Shown here: one piece after another, positions 7,834 to 15,137 of the stretch
Layout: each line of letters opens with the position of its first letter
Position numbering within the stretch: the stretch's first letter is position 1
DNA from: Bacteroidota bacterium
Lineage (GTDB): Bacteria > Bacteroidota > Bacteroidia > Flavobacteriales > Flavobacteriaceae
Length of the DNA: 43,730 nucleotides
Assembly: GCA_023390775.1 (NCBI GenBank)
Contig: JAEWCF010000064.1
Coordinates: 1 to 43,730 of the forward strand
Direction of reading: 5' to 3'
The notes under the pieces: model-generated
The model's input: only the letters and a program-made list of their open reading frames with translations
Databases searched by the model: none
Told to the model about the DNA's origin: nothing
Made by a program: the position numbers and the translations under genes

Positions 7834-8867
7834 TTCAATAGGACTGTTTGCGCCGAAAAGCCTGGGCCGAAACTCAGCATCAGGCCATGCTCTTTGTTAT
7901 TGTTTTCCATCATCCGCGCCAGAACAAACAAAACCGTTGCGCTGGACATATTCCCAAATTCCCGCAGGACCGACTTGGTGTCTTCCAGGGCGCCGGGTCC
8001 ATCGAAGTACTCCTGCGCTGCGGTGATGATCTTGCGTCCACCAGGATGGAAAACAAGTGAAATATCGTGCTTCGACACGGAATTTCTAGTAAGGAATGGT
8101 TCGATAATCTTATCCAGATGGGCTTCTATTTTCTCCGGAACCTCGACGTCTAGCACCATCTTCAAACCGCCATCGGTGAGGTGGAAACCCATCATGTGCT
8201 CGCTGTCAAAAAAATGGTACATGTTCCGGTCGATGATTTCCGGTCCTGTCCCTTTGTCGTCGGACGAGAGCAGTACGCAGGCCGCGCCATCGCCAAAGAG
8301 TGCCGCACTGACGATGTTGGCCATCGAGAAATCATCCAATTGAAAGGTTGCCGTCGGTGCTTCGGCAGCAATCACGGCCGCCTTTTTCCCGGGACTGCTG
8401 CGCAGGAAATCCGTCGCATAGATCAGTCCCGACACGCCGCCCGCACAACCCATCTCGGTTACGGGCAGGCGAACGATGTCCTGTCGCATCCCTAATCTGT
8501 TGATCAGGGTCGCATCGACCGACGGAATCATGAACCCCGTACAGCTCACGGTGATGATGTAATCCAGATCCGAGGGTTTCCAGCCGGCCCTTGCCAATGC
8601 CTCGACCAATACCTGCTCCGACAGATCGGTAACGGCACTGATGTAGAGATCGTTCTTTTCGCCGAATGTGCCCGCCGTAAAGACCTGCTCGGGATCCATG
8701 ATCGAGTACCGCCGGTCCACGCCCGCACCTTCGAATATTTTCTTTGCCTTTGCAATTTCCCGCTCCTCGCGACCCTGCATCCAGAGATCCACAAGTGGCA
8801 ATATTTCGGGCGTTGTGCGGCTATATGGCGGGTTGGCGGTGGCCACGGTCTTGATTCGGATGCTCAT
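7827..8867 (-). CDS. Type III polyketide synthase
   Basis: 346 residues from the ATG at 8867 (MSIRIKTVATANPP), which overlaps the upstream stop as ATGA; an earlier in-frame start adds 14 unconserved residues. The chalcone/stilbene synthase-type triad is present: Cys141 in TEMGCAGGVSGL, His274 in LVFHPGGRK and Asn306 in GNMSSATVLF. The enzyme should extend an acyl starter with malonyl-CoA and cyclise it to an alkyl-pyrone, alkyl-resorcinol or acyl-phloroglucinol. With a flavoprotein-methyltransferase immediately upstream, the arrangement recalls the Streptomyces SrsABC phenolic-lipid system (synthase, methyltransferase, flavoprotein hydroxylase), except that here a carrier-protein acyl line follows. 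The product cannot be read from sequence. Confidence 0.9.
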   Translation of the reverse strand: MSIRIKTVATANPPYSRTTPEILPLVDLWMQGREEREIAKAKKIFEGAGVDRRYSIMDPEQVFTAGTFGEKNDLYISAVTDLSEQVLVEALARAGWKPSDLDYIITVSCTGFMIPSVDATLINRLGMRQDIVRLPVTEMGCAGGVSGLIYATDFLRSSPGKKAAVIAAEAPTATFQLDDFSMANIVSAALFGDGAACVLLSSDDKGTGPEIIDRNMYHFFDSEHMMGFHLTDGGLKMVLDVEVPEKIEAHLDKIIEPFLTRNSVSKHDISLVFHPGGRKIITAAQEYFDGPGALEDTKSVLREFGNMSSATVLFVLARMMENNNKEHGLMLSFGPGFSAQTVLLKW

Positions 8868-10660
8868 GTCTTGGAAATGATCCAGCGAAAACGGAAGGCC
8901 CATTTCCACGCTATTTGGGGTTTTACATTCAATTTTTTGGCATATCCTTCCAGTTCTTTTCGCGAAAACCCGCGCAGGATGGAAACCAGGCCGTCTTCAC
9001 GTGACATTTTGTTCAGGCGGAAAATCGCACACACAACTTTGAAGAGCCGGTATGCAACCGGGCTGCGATGGAGATCGTTTACCACGATTCCCAAACGGGC
9101 TCCCCGGATTGATTTTTCCAAAATCGGCACCAGGTCGTCGTCCTTGAAATGATGCAGCGTCAGGGTAAATAGTGCGATGTCGCAATCAAACCGGTTACCT
9201 TCCTGCAAGAAATCGCGGCATTCGTATGTGATTTCCGGGAACAGCGCGGATTTTTCGCGTGCAACTGATATTGTAAACGCATTTGCGTCGACACCCACCA
9301 ATTCGAGGGTTACGTTTTTCTTTCGGCCCCATTTGGCCACCTGCCGAAGCATGTCGCCGTCGCCGCATCCGAAATCCACAATCTTCAGCGGGCGATCATT
9401 TTGCCGCGCCAGGATGCCGATTCCCTGTAAAGTTAAGCGGTTTCCGCCTAAGAACCGGTTGATTCCCGCCAATTTATCCAGTGCATCGCGAAGTTCGGCG
9501 CCCTTGAGGTCAAAATCGTCCATGATTTCCGGCGCTTGGCTTCGACGGGAAAAATCGGGACTGACCTTTGCGTGCGTAGTGGCGACAATGCGGGGTAACA
9601 GGCCGGGAAACATGCGAAGCATTCTCCATCCTGCTTTCGACCATCGGCGGTCCATCATTAGCCCTGCTATTCGGCGGCCTGCCCTGACACGGTATGAAAA
9701 TCTTGAATTCCATGCCCGTGCGTACCCGATTTCCAGAAGATGCCGGTTTATTTTTCCCAGTAGAAATTCACTTGCGAGCGGTATCGCGAGTCCGGCCGAG
9801 CCTATGGCCATTGCCATCCCGTTTCCGCTCAGGGGATGGATCATCTGCGCCGCATCGCCCAGCAGTAGCATGTGGTTGTCCACGCGCGGTTTTGCCTCAA
9901 AGGTAATATTGGAGACCACAAGTGGCTGGCCAAAAAGAGGTTCGGCGCGATTTAGCAATTGGGCCAGCGCGGTGTTTTTGGCCACAACTTCCCGGGTAAA
10001 GGCCTCGGGAGACTTGCAATGGGCAAAGGCATCGTACGAGGCCAGGTAACAGATGTTGGTTACGCCATCCTCTACCCTTGACACCCCGCAATAGCCACCG
10101 TCAAAGAGGTAAAGCCCTACCGATTTTGGGTCGATGCCAACCCGGTAATGCGCCTTTATCCCGATCCAGCGCGATGCTTTTTTTACGGGACGAACCTCCT
10201 TTTTCAGGGCATGCCGGCCGTAAGACCCCAACACAAGCCGCGAATGATACTCTTTGCCGGATTTTGTCCGTACCGTCGCCACATCGTCGGTATGGCGGAA
10301 TTGCAGGACTTCGTCAAAGATGAACTCACAGCCTGCATCAATGGCCCTTTTATACAGTAAATGATCGAGCGTAAACCGGCTGATTCCGATCCCGCCAAGG
10401 GGAAGCTTCGCCCCTATCGCGTTTCCGTCGTGCATATACAGGTTTAATTTGGAGATCTCGGGCAGTCCCGATGGCAGCCGCACGCCCAAACTGTCCAAAA
10501 ACGGAAGCGCTTCGCGCGAAAGGTATTCGCCGCACACCTTGTGCCTGGGGTAGCCGTGTTTTTCGATGATCAGCACGTGATGGCCTTTATTGGCCAGGCC
10601 GATTCCCGCCGAAAGCCCGGCCAGCCCACCGCCGGCAATGATAACATCGGCAGTCGCCAT
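8864..10660 (-). CDS. Fused FAD-dependent oxidoreductase and SAM methyltransferase
   Basis: 598 residues in one uninterrupted frame from the ATG at 10660 (a GTG at 10663 is an alternative). Residues ~1-365 are a geranylgeranyl-reductase/hydroxylase-type flavoprotein: GGGLAGLSAG near the start and LLLGDAAQMIHPLSGNGMAMA as the second FAD motif. Residues ~380-598 are a class I methyltransferase starting at EIMDDFDLKGAELRD, with motif I as IVDFGCGDGDML. In related flavobacterial clusters I recall these as two adjacent genes, so the join, near THAKVSPDFSRRS, looks like a gene fusion. An internal ATG at 9523 could still give a free methyltransferase. Expected role: ring hydroxylation/oxidation and methylation of the type III polyketide product. 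It overlaps acs by one base and the synthase by four. Confidence 0.85.
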   Translation of the reverse strand: MATADVIIAGGGLAGLSAGIGLANKGHHVLIIEKHGYPRHKVCGEYLSREALPFLDSLGVRLPSGLPEISKLNLYMHDGNAIGAKLPLGGIGISRFTLDHLLYKRAIDAGCEFIFDEVLQFRHTDDVATVRTKSGKEYHSRLVLGSYGRHALKKEVRPVKKASRWIGIKAHYRVGIDPKSVGLYLFDGGYCGVSRVEDGVTNICYLASYDAFAHCKSPEAFTREVVAKNTALAQLLNRAEPLFGQPLVVSNITFEAKPRVDNHMLLLGDAAQMIHPLSGNGMAMAIGSAGLAIPLASEFLLGKINRHLLEIGYARAWNSRFSYRVRAGRRIAGLMMDRRWSKAGWRMLRMFPGLLPRIVATTHAKVSPDFSRRSQAPEIMDDFDLKGAELRDALDKLAGINRFLGGNRLTLQGIGILARQNDRPLKIVDFGCGDGDMLRQVAKWGRKKNVTLELVGVDANAFTISVAREKSALFPEITYECRDFLQEGNRFDCDIALFTLTLHHFKDDDLVPILEKSIRGARLGIVVNDLHRSPVAYRLFKVVCAIFRLNKMSREDGLVSILRGFSRKELEGYAKKLNVKPQIAWKWAFRFRWIISKT

Positions 10661-12564
10661 CACACGCGGTTGCGCAGGATATCGTTGACGACTTCGGGGT
10701 CGAGCAGCGTGGTGGTATCGCCGAAGCCTTGGGTTTCGCCCTCGGCAATCTTGCGAAGGATCCGCCGCATGATCTTGCCCGAGCGCGTCTTGGGAAGCCC
10801 CGCAACGAACTGCATCTTGTCCAGTTTGGCGATGGGCCCGATGTGTTCCGAAATGTGTTGATTGATCTCCCTTTGCAAATTGTTCCGGTCCCTGCCCTCG
10901 CCCGTTTCCTTGAGGATGATGAATCCGTAGAGCGCGTTGCCCTTGACCTCATGCGGATAACCCACGATGGCCGATTCGGCGACGGCGGGATGCTCGTTGA
11001 TGGCATCCTCTATGGGCGCCGTCCCCAGGTTGTGCCCGGAAACGATGATCACGTCGTCCACGCGTCCGGTAATGCGGTAATAGCCCGTCTCGTCCCGAAG
11101 CGCTCCATCGCCCGTAAAATACAGTCCGGGAAACGCGGTGAAATAGGTTTCGCGATACCGGTTGTGATCGCCCCAGATGGTGCGCGCGATGCCCGGCCAC
11201 GGAAATTTGATGCAAAGCTTGCCCGCAACGGCATTCCCGGTGATTTCGCGGCCCTCATCGTCCAACAAAACCGGTTGCACGCCCGGTAAAGGAAGCGTCG
11301 CAAAGGTGGGTTTTGTGGGCGTTACGAACGGGATGGGTGAGATCATCACCCCGCCTGTCTCGGTTTGCCACCAGGTATCGACGATCGGGCAACGGCGCCT
11401 CCCCACATGGTCGTTGTACCAGTGCCAAGCCTCCTCGTTAATGGGCTCACCTACCGAGCCGATGATCCTCAGCGACGAGAGATCGGCCTTGGTAACCCAA
11501 TCGGTGGATTCGCGTGCCAGAGAACGGATGGCCGTGGGCGCGGTGTAGAATTGCGTCACGCGGTGCCTGTCGATCGTTTCCCAGAACCTTCCGTGGTCCG
11601 GATAGGTCGGGATGCCCTCGAAAATCACGGTTGTCGCGCCGTTTAGCAATGGTCCGTACAGAATATAGGAATGCCCGGTGATCCAACCGATGTCGGCCGT
11701 GCACCAGAAAACATCGTTTTCGCGATGGTCGAAAATATTGGCAAAAGTATAACCCGTGTAGACCATATAACCCCCGCAGGTGTGCAGCATGCCTTTTGGT
11801 TTACCGGTCGAACCGGAGGTGTAAAGTATGAACAGCGGGTCTTCGGCGTCCATGGTTTCGGGCTGGTTTTGTTCCGACGCGCTTTCCAGAAGCGGTGTCA
11901 CCCACTCGTCCCGGCCTTTTTCCATGTTGACGGTTTCGCCCGTTCGCCTGACGACCAGGACCGATTCAACATCCGGACAATTTTGCAGCGCCTGGTCCAC
12001 GATCTCCTTGAGAGGCACGGTCTTGTTGCCGCGGAAACCGCCATCGGCCGTGATCACCAGTTTGCAACCGGCATCGTTGATCCTGGTCGCTACAGCGCTT
12101 GAAGAAAATCCCGCAAAAACCACCGAATGCACCGCCCCGATACGCGCGCAGGCCAGCACGGCTACGGCGAGTTCGGGGACCATCGGCAAATACAGGCATA
12201 CGCGGTCGCCCTTGCGGATGCCCTTATCCAAAAGGACATTGGCCATTTTGCATACGCGGCGGTGAAGTTCGGCGTACGTAATCGATTCGGCGGGTTGGGA
12301 AGTATCGTTCGGCTCGAAGATGATGGCGGTTTTGCCGGCTCTGTCGGCCAGATGGCGGTCCAGGCAGTTTTCGGTGATGTTGAGTTTGGCGCCTTCGAAC
12401 CATCGGAACTCTGCCTTTTGCCAATCGGCGCTATAGACCTTATCCCACTTTTGCCGCCAAGTAAAATGCGACGCGATGTTCTCCCAAAATTGGTCCGGCT
12501 TCTTAACCGATTTGCGAAAATGCTTAAAGTATTGTTCGAGGCTGCGGATTCTATAGTATTCCAT
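10660..12564 (-). CDS. acs: Acetyl-CoA synthetase (acetate--CoA ligase)
   Basis: 634 residues from the ATG at 12564 (MEYYRIRSLEQYF). It converts acetate, ATP and CoA into acetyl-CoA, AMP and pyrophosphate. The ANL-superfamily motifs are complete: YTSGSTGKPKGMLHT (phosphate loop), DTWWQTETGG (adenylate motif) and KTRSGKIMRRILRKIAEG with the lysine that is reversibly acetylated in Acs enzymes. Length matches bacterial Acs. It follows the small membrane protein gene by one base, and its stop overlaps the flavoprotein-methyltransferase start. It could supply acetyl-CoA, and through carboxylation malonyl-CoA, to the polyketide genes, or simply be the original acetate gene of a module into which those genes were placed. 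Confidence 0.95.
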   Translation of the reverse strand: MEYYRIRSLEQYFKHFRKSVKKPDQFWENIASHFTWRQKWDKVYSADWQKAEFRWFEGAKLNITENCLDRHLADRAGKTAIIFEPNDTSQPAESITYAELHRRVCKMANVLLDKGIRKGDRVCLYLPMVPELAVAVLACARIGAVHSVVFAGFSSSAVATRINDAGCKLVITADGGFRGNKTVPLKEIVDQALQNCPDVESVLVVRRTGETVNMEKGRDEWVTPLLESASEQNQPETMDAEDPLFILYTSGSTGKPKGMLHTCGGYMVYTGYTFANIFDHRENDVFWCTADIGWITGHSYILYGPLLNGATTVIFEGIPTYPDHGRFWETIDRHRVTQFYTAPTAIRSLARESTDWVTKADLSSLRIIGSVGEPINEEAWHWYNDHVGRRRCPIVDTWWQTETGGVMISPIPFVTPTKPTFATLPLPGVQPVLLDDEGREITGNAVAGKLCIKFPWPGIARTIWGDHNRYRETYFTAFPGLYFTGDGALRDETGYYRITGRVDDVIIVSGHNLGTAPIEDAINEHPAVAESAIVGYPHEVKGNALYGFIILKETGEGRDRNNLQREINQHISEHIGPIAKLDKMQFVAGLPKTRSGKIMRRILRKIAEGETQGFGDTTTLLDPEVVNDILRNRV

Positions 12565-12565
12565 T

Positions 12566-12793
12566 TCAGCGTTTTTTATGTCCGTATTCGCCCTGCCATG
12601 CGTACCATCCGAAAACGGCCAATCCAAACGAGATCAGCGGCGTCAGGATAAAAAGGATGATGATTCCAAAGACGAGGTCCTCCTGTTTTCCGGTGGAAAG
12701 TTTCGGCAGCCCGAAGTCGACAATGCAGAACCACGCAGCCAAGACCGCAAGCGCCATCCACAAGATCCCGAGCAATTTTTTGAGTCTGTCCAT
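12566..12793 (-). CDS. Small two-helix membrane protein (DUF6814-like)
   Basis: 75 residues with two hydrophobic segments (LLGILWMALAVLAAWFCIV and FGIIILFILTPLISFGLAVF) and a short charged C-terminus ending HKKR. It resembles a small Bacteroidota protein that I recall as DUF6814, often found next to an MFS transporter gene; I cannot verify the family name here. Its start overlaps the transporter stop (TGATG) and its stop is one base from acs, so the three are almost certainly co-translated. Position suggests an accessory subunit of the transporter, comparable to small subunits beside acetate symporters, but the function is unknown. Confidence 0.75.
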   Translation of the reverse strand: MDRLKKLLGILWMALAVLAAWFCIVDFGLPKLSTGKQEDLVFGIIILFILTPLISFGLAVFGWYAWQGEYGHKKR

Positions 12794-14256
12794 CAGTCGT
12801 GCATTTTATTGTTGGCTCGGTCCAGGTAAATCATCCCCACCACGAAGCAGATCCCGGCGATGATGATCGGGTACCAAAGCCCGTCAAGATAATACAGGGT
12901 CTTGCCCGAATTTTTCGAATTCGACACAAGATACGTCGAAATCGCGGGCAAAAGGCCCCCAAAAATTCCGTTGCCCACGTGGTACGGCAGCGACATCGAG
13001 GTATAGCGGATGCGCACCGGAAACATCTCCACAAGGAAAGCCGCGATCGGCCCGTAGACCATCGTCACGAAAATCACCTGGATGAAGACCAGGAAAATCA
13101 AATTCCATTTGTCGGAGTTGTTGAGGATGACGACTTTCTGGATTCCGGCCGAGTCCCGGACCTCGTGCACGATCGTGCCATCCGAATAGGTTTTCATGAC
13201 CAGGGCCGAAATGCCTTTTGTTGTATTGGCGCGGGTGGTGGTCTCGGCGATTTCCGCTTTTCCCGAAACATCGGCCGTTTCGTACATCTTTTGGTAAATG
13301 GGGCGATAGAGCAAAACCGCAAGCAGCATTCCGCCCATCATGACGGTCTTGCGGCCCCAGAGATCGCTCAGCCATCCGAAGAAAACAAAAAACGGCGTCG
13401 CCATCAACAGCGCAATCGCGAGCAGCCCGTCCACCTGCGCCGAATCGATGTTCATCACCGTCTTCATGAAACTCATCGCGTAGAACTGCCCGGTATACCA
13501 AACCACGCCCTGGCCCATCGTCGCGCCAAAAAGCGCCAGCAGGACATACTTCAGGTTGTAGCGGTTCCCGAAACTTTCTTTAAGCGGATTTGCACTCGTC
13601 TTGCCCGCAGCCTTGGCCTTGGCGAATTCGGGCGATTCGTCCATCTTCTTGCGGATCATGTAGGACACAAAGACCATCGCGATGGACACCCAGAACGGAA
13701 CGCGCCAGCCCCATGCGTCAAACTGTTCCGGAGTCAGCGCATATCGGGTCAATAGGATCACCACCAGCGAGACGAAAAGCCCGGCCGTGGCGGTCGTCTG
13801 GATCCACGAGGTCCAGAATCCGCGCCGGTTTTTGGGTGCGTGTTCGGCGACATAGGTGGCCGCACCGCCGTATTCCCCGCCGAGGGCGAGTCCCTGCAAT
13901 AGCCTTAGGATCAACACCAGCAGTGGTGCGGCAAACCCGATGGTCTCATAGGCAGGCACGCAACCGATAAGGAATGTGGCGCCGCCCATCAAAAGCAGCG
14001 TGGCCATAAAGGTGTATTTGCGCCCGATGATGTCGCCCAGCCTGCCAAAAAACAGCGCGCCGAAAGGCCTCACCACAAACCCCGCGGCAAAGGTCGCGAG
14101 CGTGGAGAGAAAGGCGGCGGTCGGGTTGGTATCGGGGAAGAATTTGGTCGAGATGACCACGGCAAGGCTGCCAAAAATATAGAAATCGTACCACTCGATC
14201 AGCGTCCCCATCGACGATGCCGAGATGACTTTCCAAATTCCTTTTGTACGGGCCAT
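12793..14256 (-). CDS. MFS transporter, metabolite:H+ symporter (MHS) type
   Basis: 487 residues with 12 predicted transmembrane helices. The N-terminal ASSMGTLIEWYDFYIFGSLA and the loop RPFGALFFGRLGDIIGRKY are signatures of the metabolite:H+ symporter family (relatives of ProP, ShiA and KgtP). Between the two halves lies an inserted hydrophilic domain (~residues 315-375, around TTKGISALVMKTYSDGT) that is not in the classical members. The substrate is unknown; because acs follows, acetate or another short carboxylate is plausible, but an intermediate of polyketide or aromatic metabolism cannot be excluded. It is the first gene of the ten-gene operon. Confidence 0.9.
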   Translation of the reverse strand: MARTKGIWKVISASSMGTLIEWYDFYIFGSLAVVISTKFFPDTNPTAAFLSTLATFAAGFVVRPFGALFFGRLGDIIGRKYTFMATLLLMGGATFLIGCVPAYETIGFAAPLLVLILRLLQGLALGGEYGGAATYVAEHAPKNRRGFWTSWIQTTATAGLFVSLVVILLTRYALTPEQFDAWGWRVPFWVSIAMVFVSYMIRKKMDESPEFAKAKAAGKTSANPLKESFGNRYNLKYVLLALFGATMGQGVVWYTGQFYAMSFMKTVMNIDSAQVDGLLAIALLMATPFFVFFGWLSDLWGRKTVMMGGMLLAVLLYRPIYQKMYETADVSGKAEIAETTTRANTTKGISALVMKTYSDGTIVHEVRDSAGIQKVVILNNSDKWNLIFLVFIQVIFVTMVYGPIAAFLVEMFPVRIRYTSMSLPYHVGNGIFGGLLPAISTYLVSNSKNSGKTLYYLDGLWYPIIIAGICFVVGMIYLDRANNKMHD

Positions 14257-14395
14257 AAAAGTCCTTTGGATAAAAATAGCAATTCAATTTGAATATCCGC
14301 AGGTTATTTTGATCCGTGCCAAAAAATCGGTAACCGGCACGTGATGGGGTTTGAGCCTTCGCAAAAATTTCACTTAATTTGTGCAAACACGACCT
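14257..14395. promoter_or_regulatory. Divergent intergenic region with two palindromes
   Basis: This 139-bp gap separates the start of the polyketide/acetate operon (minus) from the aromatic catabolic genes (plus). It contains a perfect 13-bp palindrome ATTCAATTTGAAT at 14282-14294, and CGGTAACCG at 14328-14336 inside a wider inverted pair GTGCC/GGCAC (14316-14320 and 14336-14340). On the minus strand a TATTTTTA box (complement of 14268-14275) lies just before the transporter ATG, and the first palindrome would overlap its upstream promoter half. The palindromes are candidate operators. No regulator gene is present in the window. Confidence 0.45.
14351..14381 (+). promoter_or_regulatory. Candidate promoter for the aromatic catabolic cluster
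   Basis: TTG at 14351-14353, a 21-nt gap, then TAATTTG at 14375-14381, a one-base-short version of the Bacteroidota TAnnTTTG box. The ATG follows 14 nt later. It faces the transporter promoter across the palindrome-bearing gap. Confidence 0.45.
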
Positions 14396-15001
14396 ATGAC
14401 TTTTGACCCCGAAGCAATCGGGCACGCGGCCACCTACAAGCTCCTGACGGGTTCGGTGATCCCGCGGCCCATCGGCTGGATTTCGTCTGTTTCTCCTGAC
14501 GGAATCCCCAACCTGGCCCCGTTTTCCTACTTCAACATCGTGGGCGACGATCCACCTCACGTCATGTTCTCAACCGTTCGCACCCACGGCGCGAGCAAGG
14601 ACACGCTCAACAATGTGATGGCCACCGGCGAGTTTGTCGTCAATCTGGTCACCCTGGAAAACGTCGAGGCGATGAATGCGACTTCGGCGATGGTAGGGCC
14701 CGAGGTCAACGAGTTCGAGTTGGCCAACCTGACGATGCTGCCTTCGGATTTGGTAAAACCTTTCCGCGTCGGCGAAAGCCCCGTGCATTTCGAGTGTAAG
14801 CTCGTACATCACTACGAGCTGGAAGGCCATCAAAAGGGCGGTGCGGTAATGATGGTGGGCCGGATCCTGAGGTTCCATTTTGCCGAGGGCCTGATTGACG
14901 ATAAATTCCACATCGACATGCAAAAATACCATCCGGTGGCGCGCCTTGCCGGAACCAACTACGCGGGATTGGGCGAGGTCTTTTCAATCAAACGCGGATG
15001 A
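14396..15001 (+). CDS. Flavin reductase family protein (FMN-binding split barrel)
   Basis: 201 residues from the ATG at 14396 (a GTG at 14381 overlaps the promoter box and is rejected). The segments TGSVIPRPIGWISSVSPDG, NLAPFSYFNIV and the late HPVARLAGTNYAGLGE are hallmarks of the flavin-reductase-like split-barrel family that binds FMN as a dimer. It may supply reduced flavin or reduce a pathway intermediate. It is the first gene of the aromatic cluster, separated from the monooxygenase by a 136-bp gap filled by a dispersed repeat element. Its exact substrate is not known. Confidence 0.85.
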   Translation: MTFDPEAIGHAATYKLLTGSVIPRPIGWISSVSPDGIPNLAPFSYFNIVGDDPPHVMFSTVRTHGASKDTLNNVMATGEFVVNLVTLENVEAMNATSAMVGPEVNEFELANLTMLPSDLVKPFRVGESPVHFECKLVHHYELEGHQKGGAVMMVGRILRFHFAEGLIDDKFHIDMQKYHPVARLAGTNYAGLGEVFSIKRG

Positions 15002-15030
15002 ACAGGGCAAATCCCTTCCTTGCGTCGGGA

Positions 15031-15122
15031 CCGGGCTGTACGCTCCAATCTTCCGCCGCGCGAGCATCGGCACATAAAAAATATTCACGGGACGGCGGCA
15101 GGATTTCCACTTCCATCCCTTT
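15031..15122 (-). repeat. Dispersed hairpin repeat element, copy 1
   Basis: Read on the minus strand: GGGATGGAAGTGGAAATCCT (from 15120 down), then a hairpin with stem CCGCC/GGCGG (15094-15098 and 15053-15057) and a ~36-nt loop, then AGATTGGAGCGTACAGCCCG (down to 15033). The same flanks recur at 23702, 35906 and 37278 with different stem sequences. It fills the gap between the flavin reductase and monooxygenase genes. Confidence 0.6.
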
Positions 15123-15137
15123 TGCAACCCATACAAC

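Noticed and set aside
4672..10660. Flexirubin or aryl polyene cluster
   Set aside because: The ketosynthase, carrier and dehydratase fit such clusters, but the DarA/DarB pair, ammonia lyase and chain-length-factor genes are missing and a type III polyketide synthase is present instead.
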